Under the pieces are notes generated by a model. The model ran no database searches, was not told the origin of the DNA, and saw only the letters and a list, made by a program, of their open reading frames with translations. From Streptomyces tsukubensis (GTDB lineage Bacteria > Actinomycetota > Actinomycetes > Streptomycetales > Streptomycetaceae), in the NCBI RefSeq assembly GCF_003932715.1, contig NZ_CP020700.1, forward strand, positions 1,634,501 to 1,698,500: DNA of 64,000 bases. Direction: 5' to 3'. Positions 8,123-16,377 of the stretch are shown piece after piece. A program made the position numbers and the translations under genes. Positions within the stretch are counted from its first letter, which is position 1; every line of letters starts with the position of its first letter.

Positions 8123-8849
8123 CCCAGACGGCCGGTTCCCAGTAGACCGCCCGGTCCCGGGCGCGGTCCACGCGCAGGGTGGAGAGCCCCTCGGGGAAGA
8201 CGTAGTCGCCGTCCCCGGGGAAGGCCATTCCGGTCCAGCTCTCCCACTCGGCGACCGTGCCACTGATCCTGGAGGAACGTTCCATCGCGGCGGTGACGGT
8301 GCCGCCGAGCCGTACCTGGGTCCGGATCCAGGGGTCGAAGGGTTCGCCGTCCTCCCGGGTCCAGGTGGCGTACCGCTCGATGGGCGCCAGCGGGTAGCGG
8401 TGCTTCCAGATCGGCCGCAGGGGCACGATGAGATGGTCGAACCCGTCGGCCCTGGCGAGATCGGAGAGATGGGTCAGGAGCGCCTTGGAGTGGCCCGAGC
8501 CCTGGTGCTTGGGGGCGACCTCGACCCCGAGGGCGACCAGCGCGGTCGGCTTGCGGCCGGTGTCCCGGGCGAGGTAGGCGGCGCTGATGGAGTCGTCGAG
8601 CCCCGAGCCGAGGTCCTTGGGGGTCCCGTCCCAGACGCGGGGCAGGGAGCGGCCCGCGCCGAGGATTTCGTCGCGTTCCTCGTCGTACAGCAGGAACTGG
8701 TAGTCGCGGAATTCCTCGAAGAGGCGGTTCCAGTGGGTTTGGTTGATGTCGCCGTGCAGGTTGTATTCGGGGACGACCCCGGCGAAGACCTCGGGAATTC
8801 GGTCCCACAGTTCGGGACGTTCCGAATGATTGACGAAGCGGGGACTCAT
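8073..8849 (-). CDS. GNAT family N-acetyltransferase
   Basis: A 258-aa acetyltransferase-type protein. The acetyl-CoA binding motif is visible as LGVEVAPKHQGSGHSKALL (about residues 107-125, the Q/R-x-x-G-x-G/A equivalent being QGSGHS). It is longer than a minimal GNAT; the C-terminal third (WESWTGMAFPGDGDYVFPEG) is seen in large uncharacterised actinobacterial GNAT proteins. Its ATG (8847-8849) overlaps the TGA of the upstream methyltransferase gene as ATGA, so the two form one coupled unit and probably act on the same metabolite. Confidence 0.75.
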   Translation of the reverse strand: MSPRFVNHSERPELWDRIPEVFAGVVPEYNLHGDINQTHWNRLFEEFRDYQFLLYDEERDEILGAGRSLPRVWDGTPKDLGSGLDDSISAAYLARDTGRKPTALVALGVEVAPKHQGSGHSKALLTHLSDLARADGFDHLIVPLRPIWKHRYPLAPIERYATWTREDGEPFDPWIRTQVRLGGTVTAAMERSSRISGTVAEWESWTGMAFPGDGDYVFPEGLSTLRVDRARDRAVYWEPAVWVTFDLRGPAPEAAPRS

Positions 8850-9718
8850 CCGGCGGCTCCCACGGCAGGCTTGACGGCTTCCCAGACGATGACGATCGGA
8901 ATGTCGTTCCAGGCCGCCCTGGCCGCCTCCGAGATGTGTTCCTCATATCCGCCGGGGGCGAGCCGCCCATTGAACAGCGGTTCGTAACAGGCGCGTACCG
9001 ACAGTCCGGCGGCGGTGAAGGCGCGCAGATAGTCCCCGGCCAGATGGACATGGTTGCGGACGAAGGCCAGTTCTTCGTCGCCCGCGACGAACAGACACTG
9101 GCCCTGGAGGGTGACGACGAAGGGGTGCAGATCGGAGACGATCACCCGGCCGCCGGGCCGGACCACCCGCGCCAGTTCGGCCACGGCATCGGTGAGATCG
9201 GGCATATGGGTCAGGGCCAGGGTGCTGACGGCGAGGTCGACGGAGGCGTCGTCCACCGGGAGCTTCTCCAGCCGGCCCTCGTGGAACTCGCCGTCCGGCA
9301 CCTTCCGCCGGGCGTGTTCCAGCATGTCGGGGGATTGGTCGACGCCGATGGTGCGGTAGCCGCGGGCAGCCAGGGCGGCGGTGGTGCGGCCGGTGCCGCA
9401 GGCGGCGTCGAGTGCGGTGCCGGCGGGCCCCTCCTCGAAGAGCCGGTGCACGATGGGCTCCTCGACCTCCAGATAGGAGCTGGGCAGGGAGTCGTAGATG
9501 CCCGACCAGGCGGCGTATCCGGCGCCCGCGTCCAGCTCGCCGACGGACGCTCCCCCGCCGGGCAGGTCCTCCGCGGGCCCGTTCGCGTACTTCCTGATCT
9601 CGGCCAGCCGCCGCTCCAGAAACGCCTCGTCCGTGCCGATGGCGTTACGCAGCAGCGCCAGCCCCTCGATACCGAGAACGAGTTCCCTCACCCGGAATTC
9701 CGATTTATCCGATGCCAC
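8846..9718 (-). CDS. Class I SAM-dependent methyltransferase
   Basis: A 290-aa protein with a methyltransferase type 11 core: motif I DAACGTGRTT at about residues 104-113, VDQSPDML, then PVDDASVDLAVSTLAL and VVRPGGRVIVSD. An N-terminal extension of about 95 residues precedes the core. I prefer GTG at 9718 because GAGAGG sits 6 bp upstream; the ATG at 9724 is immediately against that site. It is the first gene of a two-gene unit with the GNAT and diverges from the dimethylformamidase-like gene, with a palindromic operator between them. Confidence 0.8.
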   Translation of the reverse strand: MASDKSEFRVRELVLGIEGLALLRNAIGTDEAFLERRLAEIRKYANGPAEDLPGGGASVGELDAGAGYAAWSGIYDSLPSSYLEVEEPIVHRLFEEGPAGTALDAACGTGRTTAALAARGYRTIGVDQSPDMLEHARRKVPDGEFHEGRLEKLPVDDASVDLAVSTLALTHMPDLTDAVAELARVVRPGGRVIVSDLHPFVVTLQGQCLFVAGDEELAFVRNHVHLAGDYLRAFTAAGLSVRACYEPLFNGRLAPGGYEEHISEAARAAWNDIPIVIVWEAVKPAVGAAG

Positions 9719-9878
9719 GAACATCCTCTCAGCCGGGGTTTCCCTACCGAAACCCACTACTCTTCTCCGATACCGAACGGTAGTTTTCCGCCCGCTTACC
9801 CGCATGCTTACCGATGTGCTTCCCCACTGCTTCCGGGCATGCTTCTGCGCGCTACCCAAGCCCTTCCTCCCGCACTCT

Positions 9879-9890
9879 TGAAACGTTTCA
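9879..9890. promoter_or_regulatory. LacI-type operator palindrome
   Basis: TGAAACGTTTCA is a perfect 12-bp palindrome with the central CG typical of LacI/GalR family operators. It lies between the divergent methyltransferase (start 9718) and dimethylformamidase-like (start 10012) genes, so one repressor could control both. No LacI gene is in the window. Confidence 0.65.
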
Positions 9891-10011
9891 GTTGGCCGGA
9901 ATCAACTGGCGAAAGTCCGGTCTTCCCCAGGTGTGTTGTTGCAGCGGGCACCTTCTCTTAGCATCGGGCGCCGTCGGCCCGCGAGTGACGGGCCTGTTCC
10001 GGGGAGGGACC

Positions 10012-11484
10012 GTGATTGAGGGGTATGCGGGGCGGGAGAGCGTGACGGCCGGTGAGGCACTCGCCCTCCATGTGTCGACCGACGCGCCCGCGTTCCGGGT
10101 ACGGCTGTACCGGCTGGGCCGGGAGCTGGAGTTCATGGCCGAGTCGGGTCCGTACCCCGGGATACGGACCGATCCGCCGCCCCATCCGGAGGGGATCCCC
10201 GGGGTGGCATCGCCCGCCGTGGACTGGGGCTTCCCGGAGTACCGGATCGACGTGCCCGGGGAGTGGCCGACGGGCATCTATCTGGCGCACCTGGTCGAAG
10301 AGGGGCAGCGGGAGACGGTGCCGCTGCTCGGCGACGGGGACATCGAGGGCTTCGCCCGGGAGTTCTTCGTGGTGCGGCCCCGGCGCCCGGGCGGCCGGGG
10401 CCGGATCCTGTACAAGAAGTCGACGTTCACCCGGCACGCCTACAACCGGGCGGACCGCGAGGGCGTCCCGCGGGCCGGGAGCCTGTACGACAACCCGGTG
10501 TACGGCACGGGCGGCGACGGCCGGCCGCGTGGTCACCGGCTGAGCATGCGGCGTCCGGGCGGGGTGATCGACCTGGCCTGGTGGGACGCTCCTTTCATCG
10601 GCTGGCTGGAGCGGTGCGGTTACGCCGTCGAGTACTGCACGGACCTCGACCTCCACCGGGATCCCGGGCTGCTGGCCCCGTACGACCTGCTGCTGAGCGT
10701 CGGTCACGACGAGTACTGGAGCACGGCGATGCGGGAGCACACGGACGCCCATCTGCGCGCGGGCGGGAACGTCGCCTTCCTCAGCGCCAACACCTGCTGG
10801 TGGCGGGTGCACCTCACGGACGACGACACCGGGCTCGTATCCGACACGGACCACCACGTCGACGGGGTGTTCCCGCATCTGCCGTCGACGGATCTGTGGT
10901 GGGCGGCCCCGCCGGACGGCGTCGGCACCCCGGAGAACGTCCTGACCGGGGTCAGTTTCCGCAACGGCGGGATGTGGCCGGGCGAGTGGCCGGGCGACCG
11001 TCCGCGGGTCGGCTACCGGGTCCAGCACGCCGGGCACTGGGTGTTCGAGGGCACCGGACTGCGGGACGGTTCCGACGGTGGTCCCGCGGACCGTCTGGGC
11101 GCCGGGACCCCGCTGATCGGCTACGAGTGCGACGGTGCGGCCTTCGCGTACGACGAACGGGGCGTCGCCCGGGCGACCGGCGCCGACGGTACGCCCGCCT
11201 CTTTTCTGATCCTCGGCCTGTACGAGCTGTCGCCCGTCAGCGAGGACGTGACCACCATGAAGTGGGGCCACTGGAACTGTGTGGTGCGCGAGCCGGAGCG
11301 GACCGGCCCGCGCGCCGCGACCATGGGCGTGCACACGGTCGAGGGCGGCGGGACCGTCTTCACCGCCGGGACCACCGACTGGCCGGTGATCTGCGGACGG
11401 GAGGAGGATCCGGGCGTGGTACGGGTGACCCGCAACGTCCTGGACCGGCTGTCCCGGCGGGCCGGAGCCCCGGCCGGGCCCTGA
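10012..11484 (+). CDS. N,N-dimethylformamidase large-subunit-like protein
   Basis: A 490-aa protein of the N,N-dimethylformamidase beta-subunit C-terminal-domain family. The N-terminal 120 residues form a beta-rich domain (GYAGRESVTAGEALALHVST) and the rest carries the family core, including LSVGHDEYWS (about residue 229) and LIGYECD. Characterised members hydrolyse dimethylformamide with a small subunit that is missing here; most actinobacterial homologues have unknown substrates, so the reaction is not settled. GTG at 10012 follows GGGGAGGG. It has no signal peptide. The operator at 9879-9890 lies upstream. Confidence 0.75.
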   Translation: MIEGYAGRESVTAGEALALHVSTDAPAFRVRLYRLGRELEFMAESGPYPGIRTDPPPHPEGIPGVASPAVDWGFPEYRIDVPGEWPTGIYLAHLVEEGQRETVPLLGDGDIEGFAREFFVVRPRRPGGRGRILYKKSTFTRHAYNRADREGVPRAGSLYDNPVYGTGGDGRPRGHRLSMRRPGGVIDLAWWDAPFIGWLERCGYAVEYCTDLDLHRDPGLLAPYDLLLSVGHDEYWSTAMREHTDAHLRAGGNVAFLSANTCWWRVHLTDDDTGLVSDTDHHVDGVFPHLPSTDLWWAAPPDGVGTPENVLTGVSFRNGGMWPGEWPGDRPRVGYRVQHAGHWVFEGTGLRDGSDGGPADRLGAGTPLIGYECDGAAFAYDERGVARATGADGTPASFLILGLYELSPVSEDVTTMKWGHWNCVVREPERTGPRAATMGVHTVEGGGTVFTAGTTDWPVICGREEDPGVVRVTRNVLDRLSRRAGAPAGP

Positions 11485-11487
11485 GCC

Positions 11488-11531
11488 CGGTCGCCGTACC
11501 GGACCGTGATCGGTCGCCGTACCGGACCGTG
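11488..11531. repeat. Tandem 21-bp direct repeat downstream of the dimethylformamidase-like gene
   Basis: A 21-bp unit beginning CGGTCGCCGTACCGG occurs at 11488-11508 and again at 11511-11531 without mismatch, just after the stop at 11484. Confidence 0.75.
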
Positions 11532-11542
11532 GGCGTGGCCTG

Positions 11543-11576
11543 CCGCCCCGGGGGCCTCGTGGGCACCCCGGGGCGG
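11543..11576. terminator. Hairpin between convergent genes
   Basis: An 11-bp perfect stem (CCGCCCCGGGG at 11543-11553, complement at 11566-11576) with a 12-nt loop lies between the dimethylformamidase-like gene (+) and the HAD gene (-). It is GC-only without a T tract, as is common in Streptomyces, and can serve both strands. Confidence 0.65.
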
Positions 11577-11592
11577 TGTCTCGCGGCCCGCC

Positions 11593-12354
11593 CTACGGTG
11601 TCGGATCCGTCAGCGTGCGCAGGGTGGTGATCCGGGCCGCGCCCCGGGGCAGGGGCGGAGCGGTGCCCTCCACCGCCCGGTCGGGGCGGTGGAGGTGCGC
11701 GGCCCGCATGCCGAGGGCCAGCGGCCCCAGCACATCGGGCTCCCACATGTCCCCCACGAAGAGCGTGCGGCCGGGGGTGGTGCCGCAGGCTTCGAGGACG
11801 GCCCGGTAGATCAGGGGGTGCGGTTTGCGCACCCCCGCCCGGGCCGAGCTGACACTGGAGTCGACCAGTCCGCCGAGGCCCGCGGCGGTCACGGCCCGGT
11901 CGAGGTCCCAGAACCAGTTGGAGCAGACGACGATCCGCAGACCCCGTCCGCGCAGGCGCGCCAGGGAGTCGAGGACGTCGGGGAACAGCTCCAGGGCCAG
12001 GGTCTTCCCGGCCCGGTCCAGTTCGACGGCCACCTCCCCGGCCACATCGGCGGGTACGCCCCGGTCCAGGGCGTGCCGCCGCAGCCGGTCCACCTCCCAG
12101 GCGCGGTAGGCCGCTTCGGACACCGAGTGTTCCCGGTGGTCCTCGCCGTCCGCGATCCCGGTCGACCACATGTCGCCCCAGCGGTCGGCGGCGGCGTGGA
12201 GGCCCCGGCGGCGCAGCACCGCGTCGTGGGTGGGCGGCAGGGGCGGCACCATCCGGACGAGCGTGCCGTAGAAGTCGAGGGCGACGGCGTCGACTCCGTC
12301 CAGGAGGGAGCCGTGGGCGACGGCGCCGGGCCCCTCCGCCCGTGCGGCACCCAC
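11593..12354 (-). CDS. HAD superfamily hydrolase
   Basis: A 253-aa phosphatase-type protein. The nucleophile motif is ALDFYGTLV (Asp about 27), motif II is VVCSNW, the lysine is in RAGVRKPHP, and motif IV is FVGDMWEPDVLG, so all four HAD motifs are present. The helical cap fits subclass I (haloacid dehalogenase/phosphoglycolate phosphatase type). The GTG start at 12354 lies 4 bp after the stop of the amidinotransferase gene, so they form one operon. A sugar-phosphate or aminocyclitol-phosphate phosphatase role would suit this neighbourhood, but that is inference. Confidence 0.8.
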   Translation of the reverse strand: MGAARAEGPGAVAHGSLLDGVDAVALDFYGTLVRMVPPLPPTHDAVLRRRGLHAAADRWGDMWSTGIADGEDHREHSVSEAAYRAWEVDRLRRHALDRGVPADVAGEVAVELDRAGKTLALELFPDVLDSLARLRGRGLRIVVCSNWFWDLDRAVTAAGLGGLVDSSVSSARAGVRKPHPLIYRAVLEACGTTPGRTLFVGDMWEPDVLGPLALGMRAAHLHRPDRAVEGTAPPLPRGAARITTLRTLTDPTP

Positions 12355-12358
12355 CGTC

Positions 12359-13522
12359 TCAGTACTTTCCGTGGCGGCGCGGGAAGTAGTCCTGGCAGTC
12401 GCCTTCGCGCTCGATGTCGACGGTGGCGCAGTGCAGTCCGCCGCCGAAGGGGCCGACGGCCCGGAACGGCACCGGCACGATCTCGAAGCCGTACCCGGCG
12501 AGCTGCTCCGACAGCTTCACCTCCTTCTCCTCGATGCAGAGGGTGTTGGCGTCCAGGTTGAGCATGTTCCCGGCCAGCCAGGGGCTGCAGAAGGAGAGCT
12601 TCGGCGGATGGTCCCAGCTCGCAGGCTGCACCGCTTCGACGATCTCCCAGTCGTTGAGCTTGAAGAAGTCCATCAGCTCGGGGTCGGCGAGCCGCTCGCC
12701 GCAGTGGAGGACCAGCCCGGGCCGGAGCGGCACCCAGGTGGCGTCGATGTGCAGGGGGTGGGTGTTGGTGGAGGTGACCGCGTGCACCCGGTGGTCCGGG
12801 AAGTGCCGCTTCAGCCAGTCGTAGCCGCTGCGGTTGGTCACGAAGGAGAGCTGGACGAAGAGGTCCTTGCCGAAGCGTGCGATATCGGCCGCGTCGAACA
12901 GCGGCTCCTCCTCGGTCAGGACGAGGTCGTAGTCGCGGACCTTGGCCAGCTGCACCTCGGTGGGCAGCTCGTTGTAGGTGTCCCAGAACTCGGTGTGGTA
13001 GCTGGCGTCGGTCAGCCGCGGCTTGGGCGCGGCCTCCCAGCGCATCCGGGGGTCCGCCTTGAAGAGGTCCTGGAGGAGGGGCCGGTAGCAGAGGTACTCG
13101 TACCAGCGGCTGCGGTACGACATGGTCGCCTCCAGCACCTCGCTGCCGACGGTCAGCAGCAGATCGCGGGGCGGCATACAGCCGGACATGGTCTCCTGGG
13201 TCCAGTCCGGGGTCGAGACCTGCTGGTTGAAGTCGACGGGTGTCGGCCGGTCCACGCGGATACCGCGCCGCCGCAGCATGTCTGCGAAGTTGTCGAGCTG
13301 CTCATTGGCCTCGGCCGTCATGTCCTCGGGCATCGGCCCGTAGGTGCCGAGGGGGAATCCGTCGTCGGGGAAGTCACGACGTACGGCCGGTTCGGGTGCC
13401 TGGACCACCGCCTCGTCGGCCCTGCCGACGATGACATGACGCAACGGGTCCCAGCCGTTCCACGAGTTGACCCGGACGGGACGTTCGCTGGTTTCACCGC
13501 TCGTCGTGCCGTGCTCAATCAC
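12359..13522 (-). CDS. Arginine amidinotransferase (AGAT/StrB1 family)
   Basis: A 387-aa enzyme expected to move the amidino group from arginine to an amine, making a guanidino compound and ornithine. The fold signature runs from WNGWDPLRHVIVG through CMPPRDLLLTVG, THPLHIDATWVPLRPGL and SFCSPWLAGNMLNLD to the catalytic Cys in FGGGLHCATVDIEREG (about C365). Relatives include glycine amidinotransferase and StrB1 of streptomycin synthesis; the acceptor cannot be read from sequence. GTG at 13522 has GAAGGG about 9 bp upstream; a longer frame to 13582 is possible. It is first in an operon with the HAD gene. Confidence 0.88.
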   Translation of the reverse strand: MIEHGTTSGETSERPVRVNSWNGWDPLRHVIVGRADEAVVQAPEPAVRRDFPDDGFPLGTYGPMPEDMTAEANEQLDNFADMLRRRGIRVDRPTPVDFNQQVSTPDWTQETMSGCMPPRDLLLTVGSEVLEATMSYRSRWYEYLCYRPLLQDLFKADPRMRWEAAPKPRLTDASYHTEFWDTYNELPTEVQLAKVRDYDLVLTEEEPLFDAADIARFGKDLFVQLSFVTNRSGYDWLKRHFPDHRVHAVTSTNTHPLHIDATWVPLRPGLVLHCGERLADPELMDFFKLNDWEIVEAVQPASWDHPPKLSFCSPWLAGNMLNLDANTLCIEEKEVKLSEQLAGYGFEIVPVPFRAVGPFGGGLHCATVDIEREGDCQDYFPRRHGKY

Positions 13523-13902
13523 CGGTCCATACCCTTCGATCGGGGACGCAAGGGAGTTCACCAACAGCGCGGGCCGGAACACCGGTCCGCAGGAGGCCCG
13601 TAGAGATCACGGGAGATCACGAGAAAAAATGAGCCAGCGGGTACGCACCCGTCAAGGGCACCCGAGCCGGGCATCCCCCCTATTCACGCCAATTCGGTGG
13701 CCTTCGGTGATCCGGACGGCCCGATGAGCAGGTGTCCGGGCCGTTGGACGCAAAGGCCGAGGCCGTGCAGGAACATTTCATAATGCGCGGTCCGATCCTG
13801 GCCAAAAAGAGCTGCCCGGGTAGATCGGCGCACTTTGCTGGGTAGATAGGAGCCCGGTTCGGCCAAGTCTGGAGAGATCGAATCCTCGAAAGGGGGACAG
13901 TC
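13523..13902. promoter_or_regulatory. Divergent control region with GGGTAGAT direct repeats
   Basis: The region between the amidinotransferase and importer genes holds no gene. GGGTAGAT occurs at 13818-13825 and 13840-13847, a 22-bp (two-turn) spacing suited to a dimeric activator, 50-85 bp before the importer start. A second short direct repeat (AGATCACG twice, about 13604-13623) is nearer the amidinotransferase gene. The AAAGGGGG ribosome site precedes ATG 13903. Confidence 0.5.
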
Positions 13903-15204
13903 ATGCGACGATCCCGTTCTCGCACCGCCGTCCGTACCTCCGGCGCACTGGTGCTCGCCCTCGCCGCAACGGCCTGCGACTCGGGCGGCAAGGGCGGTTC
14001 CGCAGGCGGTGGTGGATCGGACGAACTGACCGTGTGGCTGACCATCGACGCCAGGGAGAGCTGGCCCGGTCTCATCACGGCGACCAACAAGCGCTTCGCG
14101 GAGCGATATCCGGGCGTTCGGGTCGATGTGCAGTACCAGCAGTGGACCAGCAAGAATCAGAAGATTGATGCCGCATTGGCCGGCCGGGACGTACCAGATG
14201 TGGTCGAGATGGGCAACAGCGAGACCACCAATTACATCGTCAATGGCGCATTCAGTCCGGTTGACGAGCAGAAATTCGATCATTCCAAGGACTGGCTTCC
14301 GGCTCTTGCGGACGCGTGTCGACTGAACGGGAAGACTTACTGTGTGCCCTACTACGCGGGCGCCCGCGTAGGCATCTACCGGACAGATCTCCTCCGGGAG
14401 ATAGGTGTCGCAAAGCCACCGTCGACCTATCCGGAGCTGCTGTCGGTTCTGGACAAAATGAAGGCCAGATTCGGCCGGACCGACAAGAACTTCTCGGCCT
14501 TCCATATGCCGGGGCGCTACTGGAGCGCCGCGATGGCCTATGTCAAGGACGCAGGGGGCGAGATGGCCGTCCAGCAGGACGGGCGCTGGCGCGGTGCGCT
14601 GGCTTCCCCCGAGTCCCTCAAGGGCCTCACCGAGTGGAAGAAGCTGCTGGACACCTACTACACGGGTGACCGTTCCAAGGACAACAGCGACGAACCCGGT
14701 GTCGTGGGCCAGGGCAAGACCGGCATGTTCTACGGCAACACCTGGGAGGCCAACGCCGCGGCCGATCCGAAGGCGGGCGGCAATCCGGCGATGAAGGGCA
14801 AGTTCGCCACCTTCCCCTTCCCCGGCCCCTCGGGCAAGCTCATGCCGCCCTTCCTGGGCGGCTCCACCCTGGCCGTTCCCGTCAAGTCCCGCAGTCAGGA
14901 CATGGCCCGGGAGTGGATCCGGCTCTTCACCGACCGGGAGTCGCAGCGCACCCTGATCAAGGCCGAGACGCTGCCCAACAACACGATCCAGCTGCGGGAC
15001 GTCCCCGCCGACGGCATCAACGGGGCCGCCGCGATCTCCGCCGCCCGGGGCTGGGTCACCCCGCTGGCGCCCGGCTGGGGAGCCGTGGAGAAGTCCAACG
15101 TCCTGCCGGAGATGCTCCAGGCGATCGCGACCGACAAGAAGTCCGTCGAGCAGGCGGCCAAGGACGCCGACCGGGCGATCGACGCGGTGATCAACGACAA
15201 CTGA
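13903..15204 (+). CDS. Sugar ABC transporter substrate-binding lipoprotein
   Basis: A 433-aa family 1 extracellular solute-binding protein. The signal peptide ends in lipobox LAATAC (lipid Cys about residue 25), followed by a Gly/Ser linker. The body shows family features: DVPDVVEMGNSE near the hinge, GKTYCVPYYAGARVGIYR and a C-terminal helix-rich domain. It should be tethered to the outer face of the membrane and deliver an oligosaccharide or modified sugar to the two permeases downstream. Its third-position GC is lower in the first 600 bp (for example GGCATTCAGTCCGGTTGAC) than in neighbours, which may indicate acquisition. Confidence 0.9.
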   Translation: MRRSRSRTAVRTSGALVLALAATACDSGGKGGSAGGGGSDELTVWLTIDARESWPGLITATNKRFAERYPGVRVDVQYQQWTSKNQKIDAALAGRDVPDVVEMGNSETTNYIVNGAFSPVDEQKFDHSKDWLPALADACRLNGKTYCVPYYAGARVGIYRTDLLREIGVAKPPSTYPELLSVLDKMKARFGRTDKNFSAFHMPGRYWSAAMAYVKDAGGEMAVQQDGRWRGALASPESLKGLTEWKKLLDTYYTGDRSKDNSDEPGVVGQGKTGMFYGNTWEANAAADPKAGGNPAMKGKFATFPFPGPSGKLMPPFLGGSTLAVPVKSRSQDMAREWIRLFTDRESQRTLIKAETLPNNTIQLRDVPADGINGAAAISAARGWVTPLAPGWGAVEKSNVLPEMLQAIATDKKSVEQAAKDADRAIDAVINDN

Positions 15205-15272
15205 CGCTCCCGGCCGCCCTCCGATCCGCCGCCCCGCGGGACCGGTGGCCACAGGTGCGCCCGCGCTCCGCC

Positions 15273-15296
15273 GCCCGCCGGGCCGCACCGGCGGGC
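15273..15296 (+). terminator. Intercistronic hairpin after the binding-protein gene
   Basis: A 9-bp perfect stem (GCCCGCCGG / CCGGCGGGC) with a 6-nt loop lies in the 168-bp gap between the binding protein and the first permease. Such structures often stabilise the upstream mRNA so that the binding protein outnumbers the permeases. Confidence 0.5.
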
Positions 15297-15372
15297 CGGG
15301 CCGGGGCCGGGCGCCCCCGGCCCGCGGGGGCACCTCACCGCCGCGACCCGACGAACCGAGGAGACCCCCCGC

Positions 15373-16377
15373 ATGGCGACCGCAGATCCACCCCATCCAA
15401 CGCGTCCGGCCGGGACGCCGGTACGCCCCTCCCCCGGTCGGGGCCGCCGGACGGCCCGTCCGCCCGCCGCACGCTCCTGGCGGACGCTGCGCCGCCGGGC
15501 GGTGCCGTACGCACTGATCGCGCCGACCGTCCTCGCGCTCGCCGCGGTCCTCGGCTACCCCCTGGTCGAACTGGTACTGCTGTCCTTCCAGGACATGACC
15601 CGGCGGGAGCTGTTCGCCGGCACCGAACCGCCGTGGGTCGGTCTCGACCAGTACCGTACGGTCCTCTCCGACCGCTTCTTCTGGGTGGTCGTCGGCCGTA
15701 CCTCCCTCTTCACCCTGGTGTGCACGGTCGCGACGATGGGCACGGCGATGCTGGTGGCCCTGCTGCTCCGGCGGGTCGCGCCCTGGGTGCGGCTGCTGAC
15801 GGGCGCCGTCCTGGTCGCGGTCTGGGCGATGCCGGTGATGGTCGCGGCGGCGGTGTTCCGCTGGCTGGTGGACCCCGAGTTCGGGGTCGCCAACTGGCTG
15901 CTCGGGCTGGTGCCCGGAGTCTCCTTCGAACGGCACAACTGGTTCGAGGACCCCTGGCAGGGGTTCGCGGTGATCGCCGCCGTGGTGATCTGGGGTTCTC
16001 TGCCCTTTGCCACGATCACCCTGCAGGCGGCGCTCACCCAGGTGCCGCCGGAGCTGGAGGAGGCCGCCAGGGTCGACGGCGCCGAGGGGACGAAGGTCTT
16101 CCGCCACATCGTCTTCCCGGTCATCCGGCCCGCGTTCGTCATGGTGACGTCGCTGACCGCGATCTGGACCTTCGGCGTCTTCAACCAGATCTGGCTGATG
16201 CGCTCGGGCACCCCGGAGAAGGAGTACTACCTCCTCGGGGTCCACTCCTTCATCGAGTCCTTCGCCGTCAACCGCTACAGCACCGGGGCGGCGATCGCCG
16301 TGATCACCGTACTGCTGCTGCTCGCCGGTGCCGTGGTCTACGTACGCCAGCTGGTCAGAATGGGAGAGGCCGAGTGA
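15373..16377 (+). CDS. Sugar ABC transporter permease (MalF type)
   Basis: A 334-aa inner-membrane permease with about six TM segments after a Pro/Arg-rich cytoplasmic N-terminus. The EAA loop that contacts the ATPase is present (EEAARVDGAEGTKVFRHIVF). ATG at 15373 follows GAGGAG. The stop overlaps the GTG of the second permease as GTGA. No ATP-binding subunit is encoded nearby, which is usual for Streptomyces sugar importers that share the MsiK ATPase. Confidence 0.9.
   Translation: MATADPPHPTRPAGTPVRPSPGRGRRTARPPAARSWRTLRRRAVPYALIAPTVLALAAVLGYPLVELVLLSFQDMTRRELFAGTEPPWVGLDQYRTVLSDRFFWVVVGRTSLFTLVCTVATMGTAMLVALLLRRVAPWVRLLTGAVLVAVWAMPVMVAAAVFRWLVDPEFGVANWLLGLVPGVSFERHNWFEDPWQGFAVIAAVVIWGSLPFATITLQAALTQVPPELEEAARVDGAEGTKVFRHIVFPVIRPAFVMVTSLTAIWTFGVFNQIWLMRSGTPEKEYYLLGVHSFIESFAVNRYSTGAAIAVITVLLLLAGAVVYVRQLVRMGEAE

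Noticed and set aside
15273..15296. Transcription terminator splitting the importer operon
   Set aside because: The hairpin is short, has no T tract and sits between a binding protein and its permeases, so an mRNA-stabilising role is likelier.
13684..16245. A very long open frame on the minus strand (over 850 codons) across the sugar importer genes
   Set aside because: It is the antisense shadow of high-GC coding DNA; the plus strand has recognisable lipoprotein and permease genes with ribosome sites. Similar long antisense frames (for example 28395-31622, 35226-37733 and 57699-60446) were dropped for the same reason.
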